A stretch of DNA of 64,000 nt from Tissierella praeacuta_A (GTDB lineage: Bacteria; Bacillota; Clostridia; Tissierellales; Tissierellaceae): assembly GCF_040396155.1 (NCBI RefSeq), contig NZ_JBEBOY010000001.1, positions 124,001 to 188,000 on the forward strand, given 5' to 3'. Positions 55,979-64,000 of the stretch are shown one piece after another; position 1 is the stretch's first letter; each line of letters starts with the position of its first letter. Below the pieces are notes generated by a model. That model ran no database searches and had not been told where the DNA came from. It worked only from the letters and a program-made list of their open reading frames with translations. The translations under genes were made by a program, and so were the position numbers.

Positions 55979-56452
55979 TTAAAATTGTGTAAATTCATCT
56001 CTCATCGCTTTTACTTCTTCAATTATTGCATCAACATCTAGAACCATTTCCATCATACCGATTTGTTCGTCATAAACATCAGCATCTACTGATTCTTTAA
56101 ATTCTGGTTCTACTGCATGGTATACTTTAAGTCCCAACGGAACTCCTGCTAATGGACCTGCATAAGTTGGGTCTCCTGCTGTAACTGTTTCAGCTGCTAA
56201 TCCTGCTGATTCAGCTTCTGCACCACCGATTAATACGACCATATTTTCTGCACCGTATTTTTCAGTTAAATCTTTAACCCTTTTTTGATTTTCTAAGTCC
56301 ATTGCGCCTGCAGCCGTTCAGACAAAACATTCTGTTGCTGAAAATACTACTTCTGCAGGAGTGGTCTTTATGCATTCTTCCATAGCTGGTCCTGGTATAC
56401 CATCTCTGTCACCGATAATCATAACTTTTGTGTTTTCATTAAAGATTGACAT
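55979..56452 (-). CDS. grdA: glycine reductase selenoprotein A (UGA read through)
   Basis: 157 residues. Starting ATG at 56452, the frame runs to CFV, then TGA at 56320-56318 (selenocysteine 44), then TAAGAMDLENQK and on to the stop at 55979, exactly the GrdA pattern. GrdA carries the carboxymethyl selenoether and is regenerated by thioredoxin, whose gene is nearby. Bases after the UGA can form a small SECIS-type hairpin. Confidence 0.97.
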
Positions 56453-56532
56453 CTTGCCACTTCCTTTCTCCTATTTGTATTCTTTAATCTTTTGTTCTAT
56501 ATTAAAATTTTTCTACATATCTTTTATATAAA

Positions 56533-57819
56533 TTAGAATCCTCTAGCGGACATTTTGTTAAAGCCAACTTCATTAGTTGCTCCTGTTATAGCTTGGATTT
56601 CAACTGTGATTGTACCATCAGCTGCTAAACTTCCATCAAATCCACCAGCTATAATATCAACATAATCTAAAGTACCTATTACTTTGTCCATCTTTGGTAG
56701 TACTATTACTTCATTAGCATTACCACCTGTAACAACTGCATTAGCTGAAGCATCAGCATCTGCAAGTGATTGGCTGGCACCATCTCTACCTGCATATTCA
56801 TCAGTAATTATTACAGTATCTATACCTTTAGCTTCAATTTTCTTAGTGTTCATAATAAGGTCAGTATCTGGGTTACCGAAACCTTCTTGTGATACTATAA
56901 CTCCATCAAGTCCTAGATATTCAGCTAATTTAGCTGTCCAGTTTGAGGATCTTTCTTTATCAGCTAGATAAACGTTCTCATTTGTAATTATAACGCCTAC
57001 AAAGTTAAGTGATTTTCCATGTTCTTCTAGAAGATCATGAATAACTGGGTTGTTCATTTGATGATAAGTTGTATTCTTATCGCAAGCTGATACACAGTTA
57101 CCACTTACAATTGCACCATCCATAATTTCTGTTGGATACATTATGGTTGGTACTATTTGTTTAGCGTCCACTCCATATACATAAGTGTCATGAAGTAATC
57201 CTTGTGTTTGAAGCATTTGAACATATCCAACCTTTGGAAGATTAGGATATTTTTCAATTCCTTTCAAGAATGGATCTACCTCGTATACTTTTACAGTATC
57301 TGGAGTTAATGATTTAGCAGTTTCTGCTAGATATTGAGCTGCCTTAAATCCAGCGAATCTTACTGCTTTTTCGTGATCATGTTGTTTTAATCCTTCTACA
57401 GGTTCACATTTTAATACTAGGTTAATTGTTTTGGAGAATGGAGTAAATTCTGCTCCAGGTCCTGTCATATCAACAATACCTTCTTGGAAACCAACGATTT
57501 TACCAGTTGTCATAACAACACAACCTTTTAATACATTAGTTTTTCCTGAACCTACAACATCAACCTTTGATAATATTCCTGGGAAAACCCCTCCTGGACC
57601 TTCTACCTTCACTCTTGGTTCTACTACGTCCTTAACAGGTGTAATTCTAACACTTTCACCAGGTTTTGCAATATCTACGTCTACTGATGCAAGGTGCTCA
57701 TCTTCTTTTATTAAGTTAAGCAATTCTTCCTTATTAACTGTTAGCACCCCATTTTCAATTTTGGTTTCATTACCAAATTGAACATCTTTAATTAGCACAT
57801 GGCCTAATTCCAGACGCAT
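56533..57819 (-). CDS. grdE: glycine reductase protein B proprotein GrdE
   Basis: 428 residues. GrdE is cleaved to two chains; the new N terminus is a pyruvoyl group made from a cysteine. From the ATG at 57819 this cysteine, in VSGNCVSACDKNTT, is residue 242, as in other glycine reductases; a GTG at 57828 would shift the number and lies in the ribosome site (GGAGGTG). The pyruvoyl group forms a Schiff base with glycine. Confidence 0.96.
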   Translation of the reverse strand: MRLELGHVLIKDVQFGNETKIENGVLTVNKEELLNLIKEDEHLASVDVDIAKPGESVRITPVKDVVEPRVKVEGPGGVFPGILSKVDVVGSGKTNVLKGCVVMTTGKIVGFQEGIVDMTGPGAEFTPFSKTINLVLKCEPVEGLKQHDHEKAVRFAGFKAAQYLAETAKSLTPDTVKVYEVDPFLKGIEKYPNLPKVGYVQMLQTQGLLHDTYVYGVDAKQIVPTIMYPTEIMDGAIVSGNCVSACDKNTTYHQMNNPVIHDLLEEHGKSLNFVGVIITNENVYLADKERSSNWTAKLAEYLGLDGVIVSQEGFGNPDTDLIMNTKKIEAKGIDTVIITDEYAGRDGASQSLADADASANAVVTGGNANEVIVLPKMDKVIGTLDYVDIIAGGFDGSLAADGTITVEIQAITGATNEVGFNKMSARGF

Positions 57820-57861
57820 AAAATTCACCTCCTCTTATTTTAGCAAGTATCTATATCTCAA

Positions 57862-57882
57862 TTCTGGGCACAAGGCCCAGAA
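57862..57882 (-). other. intercistronic hairpin between trxA and grdE
   Basis: TTCTGGGC/GCCCAGAA with a 5-base loop and no T-run on the minus strand; probably a processing or stabilising stem within the operon. Confidence 0.65.
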
Positions 57883-57934
57883 CTAAAACCTTGATATTTG
57901 TAATCTTCGAATAAATTTGAAGTTACCAAATTAA

Positions 57935-58252
57935 TTAATAATATTTTTTTATTAATTCTTCAACTGATTCTTTTGTAGCTTCATCAGCTACCACTGCGTC
58001 TATTCTTTCTCCACCTTTGTAAATAGCTATTACAGGTAATCCCATAACTTTTTGCCCTATTGCAAGTCTTCTTGCTTTTGTAATGTCCAATGATGCAAAT
58101 TTGATTTTATCACCATATTGTTCTTCATAAGCATGAACATGTGGCATAAGTGCTTTACAAGGTTCACAAGTTGGTCCCCAGTAATCTACCAAAACATATC
58201 CTTCTGCCTTTAATACTTCCTCTTCAAAATTATCCTTATTAAGTTCTAACAT
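57935..58252 (-). CDS. trxA: thioredoxin, glycine-reductase-associated
   Basis: 105 residues with the thioredoxin fold; the active site is WGPTCEPC rather than the usual WCGPC. The unusual motif is expected for thioredoxins in grd operons, which reduce GrdA. It follows trxB by 52 bases. Confidence 0.94.
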   Translation of the reverse strand: MLELNKDNFEEEVLKAEGYVLVDYWGPTCEPCKALMPHVHAYEEQYGDKIKFASLDITKARRLAIGQKVMGLPVIAIYKGGERIDAVVADEATKESVEELIKKYY

Positions 58253-58304
58253 TTATTATACCTCCTAATTTTATTTTTAAGCATTGTAAGACTATTGTTA
58301 TTTA

Positions 58305-59243
58305 TTAGTCTTCAAAGTTTTCATTTATATATTTTTCAGCTTGAACAGCTGCTATAGCTCCATCTGCACTAGCTGTAACTACTTGTCTAAGTGATTTAAC
58401 TCTATTATCTCCTGCTGCAAATACTCCAGCTACACTAGTCTTCATATCAGCATCAGTTTTTATATACCCATTTTCCATATCAATTATTCCATCAAATAAT
58501 TTTGTAGCTGGGTTATATCCTATGAATACAAATACTCCAAATGTACCATCATCTTCATCTGCAAATATTTCTTTTTCTTCGCCTGTTTTAACATTTTTAA
58601 CTATCATTGATTCAAGTATGCCATCACCTTTTACTTCAGTGATAACTGAATCCCACATGAAATTCATTTTTTCATTCTTAAATGCTTTTTCTTGAATTGA
58701 TTTAGCTGCTCTTAATTCATCTCTTCTATGAACTATAGTAACTTTTCTAGCAAATTTTGTTAAATACATAGCTTCCTCAACAGCTGAATCTCCTCCACCT
58801 ACTACAAACACCTCTAAATCTTCGAAGAAAGCGGCATCACATGTAGCACAGTAAGAAACACCTCTACCAATTAATTCTTTTTCTCCTGGGCATCCTATTG
58901 GTCTTGGAGTTGCCCCAGTTGCTATAATAACTGTTTTTGCTTGATATTCTTCTTTAGCACCCTTTAAAACTTTAATCTTACCATTTAGTTCTACTGATTT
59001 GATTTCATCAATTATTCTTTTTGCTCCAAATTCATTAACTTGTTCTACCATTCTTGCTATTAAAGATGGTCCACTAGCATTTTGAATTGAACCTGGATAG
59101 TTGGCAACTTCATCAGTTGTCTTTATTTGTCCGCCTTCGCCTTCTTTTTCAATAATTAAAGTGTTAAGTCTTGCTCTTGATGCATATAAACCTGCTGCCA
59201 AACCTGCTGGACCTGCACCTATGATTATTACATCATAAATCAT
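58305..59243 (-). CDS. trxB: thioredoxin reductase
   Basis: 312 residues: N-terminal FAD motif IIGAGPAGLAAGLYASR, active-site CATC in YCATCDAAFF, and NADPH motif VVGGGDSAVEEA. It passes electrons to TrxA. First gene of the glycine reductase operon; GGGAGGAAG precedes ATG. A promoter lies between it and the riboswitch. Confidence 0.96.
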   Translation of the reverse strand: MIYDVIIIGAGPAGLAAGLYASRARLNTLIIEKEGEGGQIKTTDEVANYPGSIQNASGPSLIARMVEQVNEFGAKRIIDEIKSVELNGKIKVLKGAKEEYQAKTVIIATGATPRPIGCPGEKELIGRGVSYCATCDAAFFEDLEVFVVGGGDSAVEEAMYLTKFARKVTIVHRRDELRAAKSIQEKAFKNEKMNFMWDSVITEVKGDGILESMIVKNVKTGEEKEIFADEDDGTFGVFVFIGYNPATKLFDGIIDMENGYIKTDADMKTSVAGVFAAGDNRVKSLRQVVTASADGAIAAVQAEKYINENFED

Positions 59244-59385
59244 TTGTCTTCCTCCCTTAGAAAATATTTTATGTAGTTCTCTAATATAAAATTTTTAACA
59301 AATTCTATAAATAATATTCTTTTATAAATATTATTTATCTCTAATTGAAGAACTATTATAATTTGTATCAATTTACATCAACTTA

Positions 59386-59415
59386 ATTATAGTCTTACTG
59401 ATTTTAAAAAATCAA
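59386..59415 (-). promoter_or_regulatory. second promoter of the grd operon, downstream of the riboswitch
   Basis: TTGATT (59415-59410), 18-base spacer, TATAAT (59391-59386) on the minus strand, beyond the riboswitch terminator. It would give riboswitch-independent expression of trxB and the genes after it. Confidence 0.55.
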
Positions 59416-59496
59416 CATAAAAATTAATTAATTTTTGTATTTACAATTTGTTATTAAATTCTAAATATTTCTTGTATATAATACTATATAAAAAAA

Positions 59497-59533
59497 ACAG
59501 AATAAATAGGTCTATTAGGCCTACTTACTCTGT
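59497..59533 (-). terminator. terminator of the glycine riboswitch
   Basis: On the minus strand AACAGAGTAAGTAGGCC pairs with AGACCTATTTATTCTGTT, followed by a run of T. It overlaps the end of the second aptamer, so glycine binding should prevent it (an on-switch). Confidence 0.85.
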
Positions 59534-59722
59534 TCATTTACCTGAGAGATTCTCCAAAATTTGGGTTGCTCCTTCGGTGCTTTCGCTTTCCAGAGTTCTG
59601 TCATAACACGGTCCTTTTGCCTGAGAATTTCATTGCAGATTGGCTATCCAGCAACTTGTTCCTTCGGCGCCATATATAAAAAATATGGTCTCTCCCGCAT
59701 TAGTCATCCAGATAATGCAGTT
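59529..59722 (-). promoter_or_regulatory. tandem glycine riboswitch
   Basis: Two aptamers in series on the minus strand. The first (about 59722-59609) has GCGGGAGAGACC, GGCGCCGAAGGAACAA and TTCTCAGGCAAAAGGACCG; the second (about 59607-59529) has GCACCGAAGGAGCAACCC and ATCTCTCAGGTAAATG. It lies upstream of the glycine reductase operon, so substrate controls its own catabolic genes. Confidence 0.95.
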
Positions 59723-59751
59723 ATTTGATAGTTTTTTCACATTTCACTATT

Positions 59752-59780
59752 ATTATAATATATAAAATATAATTATACAA
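59752..59780 (-). promoter_or_regulatory. promoter of the glycine riboswitch/grd operon
   Basis: TTGTAT (59780-59775), 17-base spacer, TATAAT (59757-59752) on the minus strand, about 30 bases before the first aptamer. Confidence 0.75.
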
Positions 59781-59802
59781 CCCTTTTTTATATTAATCTT
59801 TT

Positions 59803-61425
59803 TTATATATTTTTAGGTTTTGTTTTATACTTATCTAGTACGTATAATGCTATATTTGAACAGTGGTCAGACACTCTCTCTAAATTAGATATTGCATCTA
59901 AAAATATTATACCTGGTCCTGTTTGACAGGATCCCTTATTTAATCTATCTATATGATTAGTTCTATTTTTGGTTTCTAATTCATCTACTTCATCTTCTAT
60001 AACCAAAACTTCCTTTGCTAAAATTTCACTATTAGTCTTAAACGCCTCCATGGCTTTTTGAAAACCTAATTGACATTTACCAAATATCTCATTTAATTCT
60101 TCTACAGCATCCTCTGTGAATTGATAATTGTCTTCCATTCTTTCTTCGGCAAGTTCAATTATATTTTCAGCATGGTCTCCTACCCTTTCTATATCGTTTA
60201 TATTATTGAAGAATACATTTACTTCTTTATGTTCTTCATCTGATAATGGGGCATTTGAAAGTCTTACTAAATAATCAGTTATTTCTCTTTGAAGCCTATT
60301 TATTTTTTGTTCCTGTTCCAGTGCTGGTTCTATCTCTTCATATTTTCCTTCTACAAATGCCCTTTGAGCCTTGCCCAAGTTATCTTCTACATATTCACCC
60401 ATTCTTGAAATTTCTTTTCTCACTTGCCCCAATGCTATTGGCGGTGTTTCAATAATTCTAAAATCAAGGAATTTTGCCTCATGGACTTCTACTTTATCAT
60501 CGCCAGGAACTATAGCATTTGCTGCCTTAACCAATAGCCCTGCAAAAGGCAATTGAATAATTACATTTATTATATTAAATAGAGTATGAGCATTGGCTAT
60601 TTGTCTTTGGATATCATTAGGTGATATTCTAGTAACTAATTTCTGTATTGGCATCCTCAGAATTGTCATAAATATAATCGTACCTATTAAATTAAATAGA
60701 AAATGTATAATAGCTGCTCTTTTTGCTGTTTTATTAGCTCCAACTGATGATATCATAGCTGTTGTAGTTGTACCGATGTTATCTCCAAAAAGAATTGGAA
60801 AAGCAATATTAATGTTTAATAATCCCTGTCCTGCTAATGCTTGTAATAAACCTATAGATGCACTACTGCTTTGAACTATAGTAGTCAATCCAAGTCCTAC
60901 TAGCATTCCTAGAATTGGATTATTTAACCTTACCATAATATTTGCAAAAGCTGGTAAATCGGCTAAAGGTTTTAATCCGCTTCCCATCATATCCATCCCT
61001 ACAAATAGGATACCAAATCCAATAAGTATTTCAGCCATATTTTTTGATTTTTTCTTAGAAGCTGTTAGCCAAATCCCCACACCTATGGCTACCGCTAAAG
61101 GAGCATATTCTGTCAAATTAAATGCAATTAATTGTGCTGTTACAGTAGTACCAATATTAGCACCCATAATAACACCTGCTGCTTGATATAAAGACATAAG
61201 TCCAGCGTTAACAAATCCTATTACCATAACTGTAGTTGCAGAACTACTTTGAATGACCATAGTTACTAAAGCCCCAATAATAACACCCATTAGCCTGTTA
61301 TTAGTAAGTACCTCTATCAACCTTTTTAATTTCTCACCTGCAGCTTTTTGAAGCCCTGTTCCCATTATACTCATTCCATATAGAAACAACCCAAGTCCAC
61401 CAAGTACTGGTAGTGCTATATCCAT
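59803..61425 (-). CDS. Na/Pi cotransporter family protein with PhoU domain
   Basis: 540 residues: two inverted NptA/YjbB-type transport repeats, each with a Gln-Ser-Ser-Ser motif (MVIQSSSATTVMVIG, about 57-71; TIVQSSSASIGLL, about 181-193), then a cytoplasmic PhoU-like helical domain (about 340-530). Such proteins move phosphate with sodium, often as exporters of excess phosphate. Monocistronic; the grd operon promoter begins just after its stop. Confidence 0.92.
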   Translation of the reverse strand: MDIALPVLGGLGLFLYGMSIMGTGLQKAAGEKLKRLIEVLTNNRLMGVIIGALVTMVIQSSSATTVMVIGFVNAGLMSLYQAAGVIMGANIGTTVTAQLIAFNLTEYAPLAVAIGVGIWLTASKKKSKNMAEILIGFGILFVGMDMMGSGLKPLADLPAFANIMVRLNNPILGMLVGLGLTTIVQSSSASIGLLQALAGQGLLNINIAFPILFGDNIGTTTTAMISSVGANKTAKRAAIIHFLFNLIGTIIFMTILRMPIQKLVTRISPNDIQRQIANAHTLFNIINVIIQLPFAGLLVKAANAIVPGDDKVEVHEAKFLDFRIIETPPIALGQVRKEISRMGEYVEDNLGKAQRAFVEGKYEEIEPALEQEQKINRLQREITDYLVRLSNAPLSDEEHKEVNVFFNNINDIERVGDHAENIIELAEERMEDNYQFTEDAVEELNEIFGKCQLGFQKAMEAFKTNSEILAKEVLVIEDEVDELETKNRTNHIDRLNKGSCQTGPGIIFLDAISNLERVSDHCSNIALYVLDKYKTKPKNI

Positions 61426-61513
61426 AACTAACCTCCTAGATAATTTTATTAACCTATTTATTCTTTTGCTTTATATATCTATTTAATATATAATACTCTG
61501 TTTTATTTAATTT

Positions 61514-61981
61514 CTACTCTATATTTGGAAAATCCAACTGCCTTAAAGCTTCATACAGTATTATATTAACTGAATTTGCTAAGTTAAGAGACCTTGCTAT
61601 ATTAGTCCTCATTGGCACTCTAATAGCTCTATCCATATTTCCTTCTAGTATTTCTTTAGATAATCCCTTTGTTTCCTTTCCAAAGACAAGAAAACTTTCA
61701 TCTTTATATTTGATATCTGTATATTTATTCTTTGATTTAGTAGTAGCATAATAAAATTCACTATCTGGATATTTTTCTAATAATTCAAAAAAACTATCAT
61801 AATAATATATATTAACTAAATTCCAATAATCAAGTCCTGCCCTTTTAAGTGCTTTATCGTCTACAGAAAATCCTAATGGTCTTACTAAATGAAGTGTAGT
61901 TCCAGTAAGAGCGCAAGTTCTAGCAATATTCCCTGTATTTGAAGGTATTTCTGGTTCAACTAATACTATGTGTAGTGACAT
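61514..61981 (-). CDS. trmL: tRNA (cytidine/uridine-2'-O)-methyltransferase TrmL-type
   Basis: About 155 residues of the SPOUT class: HIVLVEPEIPSNTGNIARTCA at the start (split here as HIVLVEPEIP and SNTGNIARTC), FVFGKET (as LVFGKETKGL) and RSLNLANSVNIILYEALRQ at the end, the knot region. It methylates the wobble nucleotide of certain leucine tRNAs. Spacing to GGAGATGAGG suits ATG at 61981, giving the usual N terminus. Confidence 0.92.
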   Translation of the reverse strand: MSLHIVLVEPEIPSNTGNIARTCALTGTTLHLVRPLGFSVDDKALKRAGLDYWNLVNIYYYDSFFELLEKYPDSEFYYATTKSKNKYTDIKYKDESFLVFGKETKGLSKEILEGNMDRAIRVPMRTNIARSLNLANSVNIILYEALRQLDFPNIE

Positions 61982-61996
61982 CGCTGTCCTCATCTC

Positions 61997-62809
61997 CTAT
62001 TCTAATACAAATTTCTCTATTACTTTAGCTACACCATCTTCGTCGTTTGAAGCTGTAACATAGTCTGCCTGTTTTTTTATAGATTCAGCACCATTTTCCA
62101 TTGCTACACCTAATCCTGCAAAATTAATCATAGATAAGTCATTTTCGTTGTCACCAATGGCAATTACCTCTTCTGGATTTATTTTAAGATTATTACATAA
62201 TTCACTTAATGCCATACCTTTTGATACATTTAGTCCCATGGCTTCTATATTATTAGACCAAGAACTTGAAGTTTCTATATTATTTAATTTATTTAATTCA
62301 GTCCTTAAATTTTGTAATTTATTTTTGTCATCATCAACAAACAAGAATTTATATATATTTAGGTCCTTTATTTTTGTTATTTCTTCTATATTATCAAATA
62401 TTTTTATATCTATTCTATTACTCTCATCTCCTTCACTATAGAACTTAAGAATTTCATCAACTTTAGTATGAGAATAAAATCTATTTTCATCATAAAAATG
62501 ATAATAAATATTATTATTTCTTGCTATATTAACTATTTCTTTTACTAAACTATTATCTATAGGCCTTCTATAAATAATATTACCCGTTTCATCTACTATT
62601 ATCGCTCCATTACATGCAACTATTGGATTTCTTAAATCTAGAGTCCTAGAATAAGATAAAGCCGATTTTAATACTCTTCCTGTTGATAACACTACATGAA
62701 CTCCCTTAGCCTTTGCATTCTCTATTGCCTTTTTAGTTCTCTCTGACACTTGATTACTGCTATTTAAAAGTGTTCCATCCATATCTGTTGCGACTAATTT
62801 ATATTTCAC
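61997..62809 (-). CDS. Cof-type HAD phosphatase
   Basis: About 270 residues of the HAD superfamily, class IIB: motif I ATDMDGTLL, motif II LSTGR, lysine in NVSKGMAL and motif III GDNENDLSMI. These phosphatases act on sugar phosphates or flavin/cofactor phosphates, with broad specificity. AAGGAG is spaced for GTG at 62809 rather than GTG at 62818. It overlaps nothing and precedes trmL by 15 bases. Confidence 0.92.
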   Translation of the reverse strand: MKYKLVATDMDGTLLNSSNQVSERTKKAIENAKAKGVHVVLSTGRVLKSALSYSRTLDLRNPIVACNGAIIVDETGNIIYRRPIDNSLVKEIVNIARNNNIYYHFYDENRFYSHTKVDEILKFYSEGDESNRIDIKIFDNIEEITKIKDLNIYKFLFVDDDKNKLQNLRTELNKLNNIETSSSWSNNIEAMGLNVSKGMALSELCNNLKINPEEVIAIGDNENDLSMINFAGLGVAMENGAESIKKQADYVTASNDEDGVAKVIEKFVLE

Positions 62810-62927
62810 TTTTTTCACTCCTTCAACTACTTAATATAGCATAAAGAGTATAAAATTAAAATAGAAAAATAGATATTAGTATCCTATATTTTAGTTTATG
62901 ATAAAATATCTCACAGTGTTAATAATA

Positions 62928-62959
62928 AACCTTTCTAAGATATCATCTATAGAAAGGTT
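62928..62959 (-). terminator. hairpin downstream of the lipase gene
   Basis: AACCTTTCTA/TAGAAAGGTT, 12-base loop, followed on the minus strand by a broken T-rich tract. Confidence 0.55.
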
Positions 62960-62973
62960 CATTTATTACACTA

Positions 62974-64000
62974 TTAAATTTTATATTTAAATGACTTATA
63001 TTCAGATGAAATCCCTTCTTTTCCTATAGTATTTACAAATACCCTTGGTTTTTTTCCATCAATAGACTCTATATCTAAATTAATCTCTAAGCTTCTATCA
63101 CCTGCAATCATTACTAAAAATCTGTTTGATAATAAATCTATAGTTTGAATTTCACTGTCATCAATATTTTGTTTACCAATTATTTCATTAAAGCTAAATG
63201 CTTCTATATTTATTTTTTTACAATTATCTGCTAAAATAACATATACTTTTTCTACCTTGCTAACCTTAGTTTTTCTAGTCAATGGCTTGCCTAAAATTGA
63301 TGATAAATAATCTTTTGACTTATATAAAATATCTGTATGGTTGCCCTTTAATATTATATTGTTCCCACCTAAATATCCTAAAGCGCTAGCTGTAGTTACT
63401 GTACCATCTCCATAATTTGTTCTAAATGTTTTTATTGGCTTCCCATCTGTCCATTTGATTTTACCTTTTTCTTTTAAACTTACCATAAATTCTTTATTGG
63501 TATAAATTCCCTTACCTCCTATAATAAATAATTTGTTTTCATCTATGAAGCTATGCTCCATTCTGTTTAAAAACAAATTATCTATGGACATACTTCTTAT
63601 TGGAATTCCTTTTCTCATACCTTTATCTTCCCAAAATAAATAATCACCATATTCATAACTAGGTAATAAATCCTTTGCAACAGGAAATATTTTCCTTAAT
63701 CCTTCTATATAATTTACTTTTTCAAACAAATAATAATAAATTATAAATCCAAGCTTTAATCCATTGTAAAGAACATTATCCTCTATTTTAGGATAAGGAA
63801 GTTTTCCTCCGCTCCAAAACTGATAGGCATTTACACTTCCTAGATTAGGAGTACCTATCATAATTAGTTTATGAACAGAAGAAGGATTAAAATAGCTATC
63901 ATAAGCCCTTCCCAATAATCCACCTAAACTGTGACCAATAAGTATCACTTTCTTCATACCTGTAATTATTTTAGCTTTTTCTACAGTAGGAATTAAATAT
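62974..64000 (-). CDS. lipase/esterase-like alpha/beta hydrolase (partial, start outside window)
   Basis: The frame is open to the window edge (TVEKAKIITGMKKVILIGHSLGG), so the visible 341 residues lack the N terminus and the ATG at 63957 is internal. GHSLGG is the nucleophile elbow, followed by KLIMIGTPNLGS and, further on, TNYGDGTVTTASALG, which is the typical acid-bearing block of triacylglycerol-lipase-like enzymes. No signal peptide can be seen because the start is missing. The C-terminal 100 residues are beta-rich and unlike the core. Confidence 0.8.
   Translation of the reverse strand, partial: YLIPTVEKAKIITGMKKVILIGHSLGGLLGRAYDSYFNPSSVHKLIMIGTPNLGSVNAYQFWSGGKLPYPKIEDNVLYNGLKLGFIIYYYLFEKVNYIEGLRKIFPVAKDLLPSYEYGDYLFWEDKGMRKGIPIRSMSIDNLFLNRMEHSFIDENKLFIIGGKGIYTNKEFMVSLKEKGKIKWTDGKPIKTFRTNYGDGTVTTASALGYLGGNNIILKGNHTDILYKSKDYLSSILGKPLTRKTKVSKVEKVYVILADNCKKINIEAFSFNEIIGKQNIDDSEIQTIDLLSNRFLVMIAGDRSLEINLDIESIDGKKPRVFVNTIGKEGISSEYKSFKYKI

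Overview
This window comes from a low-GC, Gram-positive anaerobe, most likely an amino-acid-fermenting member of the Clostridia/Tissierellia. The evidence is a selenoprotein-based glycine reductase operon under a tandem glycine riboswitch, a membrane pyrophosphatase, an ECF vitamin transporter, sigma-54 next to the lower-glycolysis operon, strong AGGAGG-type ribosome binding sites and very AT-rich spacers. The species cannot be named from the sequence alone. Nearly all genes lie on the minus strand.

Layout. 1-2.9 kb (+): end of a CUT1 sugar ABC importer (two permeases, lipoprotein). 3-5.4 kb: a GNAT acetyltransferase, a LAGLIDADG endonuclease, and a tmRNA gene whose T-loop is interrupted by a 251-nt group I intron, next to smpB. 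5.5-13.7 kb: rnr, ddl, a membrane-anchored MurF-like ligase, an alpha/beta hydrolase, hppA and secG. 13.8-34.7 kb: about 20 kb of ECF transporter, MacB-like ABC system and large secreted proteins, headed by a promoter, a cobalamin riboswitch and a terminator. 34.8-43.6 kb: eno, gpmI, tpiA, pgk, gapA, a CggR/SorC-type regulator with a recognisable operator, and rpoN. 43.7-49.9 kb: a small exported protein and a BMP-type nucleoside ABC importer. 50-51.5 kb: gene-poor, with a decayed IS3-type transposase and an orphan membrane protein. 51.8-59.8 kb: trxB-trxA-grdE-grdA-grdB-grdC-grdD with in-frame Sec UGA codons in grdA and grdB. 59.8-64 kb: Na/Pi cotransporter, trmL, a HAD phosphatase and a lipase cut by the window edge.

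The most interesting system is the 20-kb cobalamin-riboswitch cluster. It encodes three proteins with a transcobalamin-C-terminal-like (DUF4430) domain and two with an alpha/alpha-barrel resembling the other half of intrinsic factor/transcobalamin. The barrel and the beta domain occur as separate adjacent genes directly upstream of ECF T, A and S components. I infer a cell-surface cobalamin (corrinoid) capture system feeding an ECF importer, a Gram-positive counterpart of the animal intrinsic-factor strategy. It sits where many Firmicutes have secG and eno adjacent, so it looks inserted. The second point of interest is the intron-split tmRNA with its endonuclease gene outside the intron on the opposite strand.

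How the genes work together: glycine reductase reduces glycine to acetyl phosphate and ammonia using electrons from NADPH via TrxB and TrxA, and glycine itself is sensed by the riboswitch. The gapA-to-eno block is the lower glycolytic/gluconeogenic trunk. SmpB, tmRNA and RNase R form the ribosome-rescue set.
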